Source: Plasmopara viticola (Eukaryota > Oomycota > Peronosporomycetes > Peronosporales > Peronosporaceae). Taken from it: 64,000 bases of DNA. A program made the position numbers and the translations under genes. The DNA lies in assembly GCA_001695595.3 (NCBI GenBank), contig MBPM02000135.1:1-64000 (forward strand). Direction: 5' to 3'. This document shows, piece by piece, positions 62,520-64,000 of the stretch; the stretch's first letter is position 1; every line of letters starts with the position of its first letter. The notes under the pieces are model-generated. The model was not told where the DNA came from. It did no database searches and was given only the letters and a program-made list of their open reading frames with translations.

Positions 62520-62920
62520 ACAACATCTCAGCGCTACAACAGAATGATTAAACACTTCGATGTGGCTCTATTGCTTCTGTGCATGTCTAGAGCGATAGAA
62601 AGGACGTCTCTATGGCTGTACAACTTCTTAGCTCTCCAACAGAATTATTTTACACTTCGTTGGGGCTCTTTTGCATCTGTGCATGCTTAGAGCGAAAGAA
62701 AGGACAAATTTGTGGCCGTACAACATCTCAGCGCTACAACAGAAAGATTAAAAACTTCGATGTGGCTCTATTGCTTCTGTGCATGTCTAGAGCGATAGAA
62801 AGGACGTCTCTATGGCTGTACAACATCTCAGCGCTACAACAGAATGATTAAACACTTCGATGTGGCTCTATTGCTTCTGTGCATGTCTAGAGCGATAGAA
62901 AGGACGTCTCTATGGCTGTA
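62520..62920 (+). repeat. Run of near-identical B monomers
   Basis: The variant unit CAGCGCTACAACAGAATG, GATTAAACACTTCGATGTGG and GGACGTCTCTATGGCTG occurs near 62520, 62720 and 62820. The last two are adjacent and differ at only a few bases. A fourth, more diverged copy lies near 63520. Confidence 0.83.
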
Positions 62921-62929
62921 CAGCGTCTC

Positions 62930-64000
62930 AGCGCTCCAACAGAATGACTATACACTTCGTTGGAGCTCGTTTTCATCTGTGCATGCTTAAAGCGAAAGAA
63001 AGGACGTATTTGTGGCCGTACAACGTCTCAGCGCTCCAACAGAATGCTTATACACTTCGTTGTGGCTCCATTGCATCTGTGCATGTCTAGAGCGATAGAA
63101 AGGTCGTATCTATGGCCGTACAACTTTTCAGCGCTCCAACAGAATGATTTTACACATCGTTGGAGCTCTTTTGAATCTGTGCACGCTTGGAGCGAATGAA
63201 AGGACGTATTTGTGGCCGTATAACGTCTCAGCGCTCCAACAGAATGCTTATACACTTCGTTGTGCCTCTATTGCATCTGTGCATGTCTAGAGCGATAGAA
63301 AGGACGTATCTATGGCCGTACAACGTCTCAGGGCTCCAACAGAATGATTTTACACTTCGTTGTGGCTCTATCGCATCTGTGCATGTCTAGAACAATAGAA
63401 AAGACGTATCTATGGCCGTAAAACTTTTCAGCGCTCCAACAGAATGATTTTACACTTCGTTGGGGCTCTTTTGCATCTGTGCATGCTTAGAGCGAAAGAA
63501 AGGACGTATTTGTGGCCGTACAACATCTTAGCTCTACAACAAAATGATTCAACACTTCGATGTGGCTCTATTGCTTCTGTGCATGTCTAGAGCGATAGAA
63601 AAGACGTCTTTATGGCTGTACAACTTCTTAGCGCTCCAACAGAATGACTATACACTTCGTTGGAGCTCGTTTTCATCTGTGCATGCTTGAAGCGAAAGAA
63701 AGGACGTATTTGTGGCCGTACAACGTCTCAGCGCTCCAACAGAATGCTTATACACTTCGTTGTGGCTTCATTGCATCTGTGCATGTCTAGAGCGATAGAA
63801 AGGTCGTATCTATGGCCGTACAACTTCTCAGCGCTCCAACAGAATGATTTTACACTTCGTTGGAGCTCTTTTGAATCTGTGCACGCTTAGAGCGAAAGAA
63901 AGGACGTATTTGTGGCCGTATAACGTCTCAGCGCTCCAACAGAATGCTTATACACTTCGTTGTGCTCTATTGCATCTGTGCATGTCTAGAGCGATAGAAA
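62930..64000 (+). repeat. Seven-monomer higher-order repeat, 700-bp offset
   Basis: The cassette starting AATGACTATACACTTCG, GGAGCTCGTTTTCATC and GCATGCTT(A/G)AAGCG at 62943 recurs at 63643 and runs to the window end. Related starts near 61645 and 62345 (GGAGCTCTTTTTCATC) suggest a longer ladder in multiples of about 100. Confidence 0.85.

Larger units (their letters stand above)
53430..64000 (+). repeat. Satellite family B array, plus orientation
   Basis: About 105 B monomers in plus orientation to the end of the window. Many units here belong to a sub-group with GGAGCTCTTTTTCATCTG, GCATGCTTAGAGCGAAAG and GGACGTATTTGTGGCC, which I did not see forming runs in the minus array. Truncated units occur, for example GAGCGATACAACAAGAATG near 53690, which lacks about half a monomer. 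No gene or non-satellite DNA is seen in this block. Confidence 0.97.

Noticed and set aside
1..64000. Many open frames of 60-181 codons on both strands, with recurring peptides such as RAIERTYLWPYNVSALQQND
   Set aside because: They follow from the monomer: 100 bases shifts the frame by one each unit, so the same three phases cycle. Starts, ends and lengths are not kept between copies, both strands are equally open, and no domain is recognisable.
1..64000. CRISPR array
   Set aside because: The whole 100-bp unit is repeated and diverges gradually. There are no identical short repeats alternating with unique spacers and no cas genes.
1..64000. CENP-B box in the monomer
   Set aside because: The closest string, TTCGTTGTGGCTC, lacks the required A and CGGG positions of the TTCGNNNNANNCGGG core.
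1..64000. Bacterial or viral origin of the window
   Set aside because: No coding density, operon, ribosome binding site or viral gene is present. A gene-free 64-kb array of 100-bp satellite is a eukaryotic feature.
1..64000. Two sub-repeats of about 50 bp within the monomer (ATCTGTG occurs twice per unit in B)
   Set aside because: The two occurrences are 67 and 33 bases apart, and the similarity does not extend beyond the seven bases, so there is no support for an internal duplication.

Overview
The window is a single uninterrupted block of eukaryotic-type satellite DNA. I find no protein-coding gene, no RNA gene and no recognisable transposon. Nearly every base belongs to a tandem array with a period of 100 bp (most units 99-101 bp by direct counting). 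Long, nearly gene-free arrays with higher-order repeats, inversions and fresh segmental duplications are typical of centromeric, pericentromeric or subtelomeric heterochromatin in a long-read eukaryotic assembly. The taxon cannot be read from the sequence.

Two related monomer families are present, about 84-88% alike by hand comparison of their consensus units. Family A (about 49% GC) carries CTAGACCGAT, CCATACAGCGTC, GCGCGTCAAAAGAATGCG and TACACTGCGTTG. Family B (about 47% GC) carries CTAGAGCGATAG, CCGTACAACGTC, GCGCTCCAACAGAATGATTA and ACACTTCGTTG. Both share GGACGTATCTGTGGCC and CTGTGCATGTCTAGA.

Layout: (1) 1-17462, family A, plus orientation, interrupted at 8811-8885 by a fragment of one B monomer. 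(2) 17433-17506, a palindromic head-to-head junction. (3) 17477 to about 21688, family A, minus orientation. (4) About 21688 to 53418, family B, minus orientation, holding a three-copy 1.3-kb higher-order repeat (about 32815-36790) and a mosaic of duplicated blocks (36568-52835). (5) Inside that mosaic, two identical copies of a short plus-oriented patch followed by a 166-bp non-satellite sequence (48759-48924 and 51922-52087). (6) About 53419-53448, a second orientation switch. (7) 53430-64000, family B, plus orientation, with one 73-bp snap-back hairpin at 60549-60703.

The arrangement records a history. An A/B boundary existed first. An inverted duplication then copied A plus about 75 bp of B, leaving the stranded B fragment at 8811. 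Later unequal exchange or replication slippage duplicated blocks of 0.3 to about 4.2 kb, many still near-identical. Open reading frames in the window are by-products: 100 is not a multiple of three, so each monomer shifts the frame, and the same three short peptide phases recur on both strands without any start, domain or length being kept.
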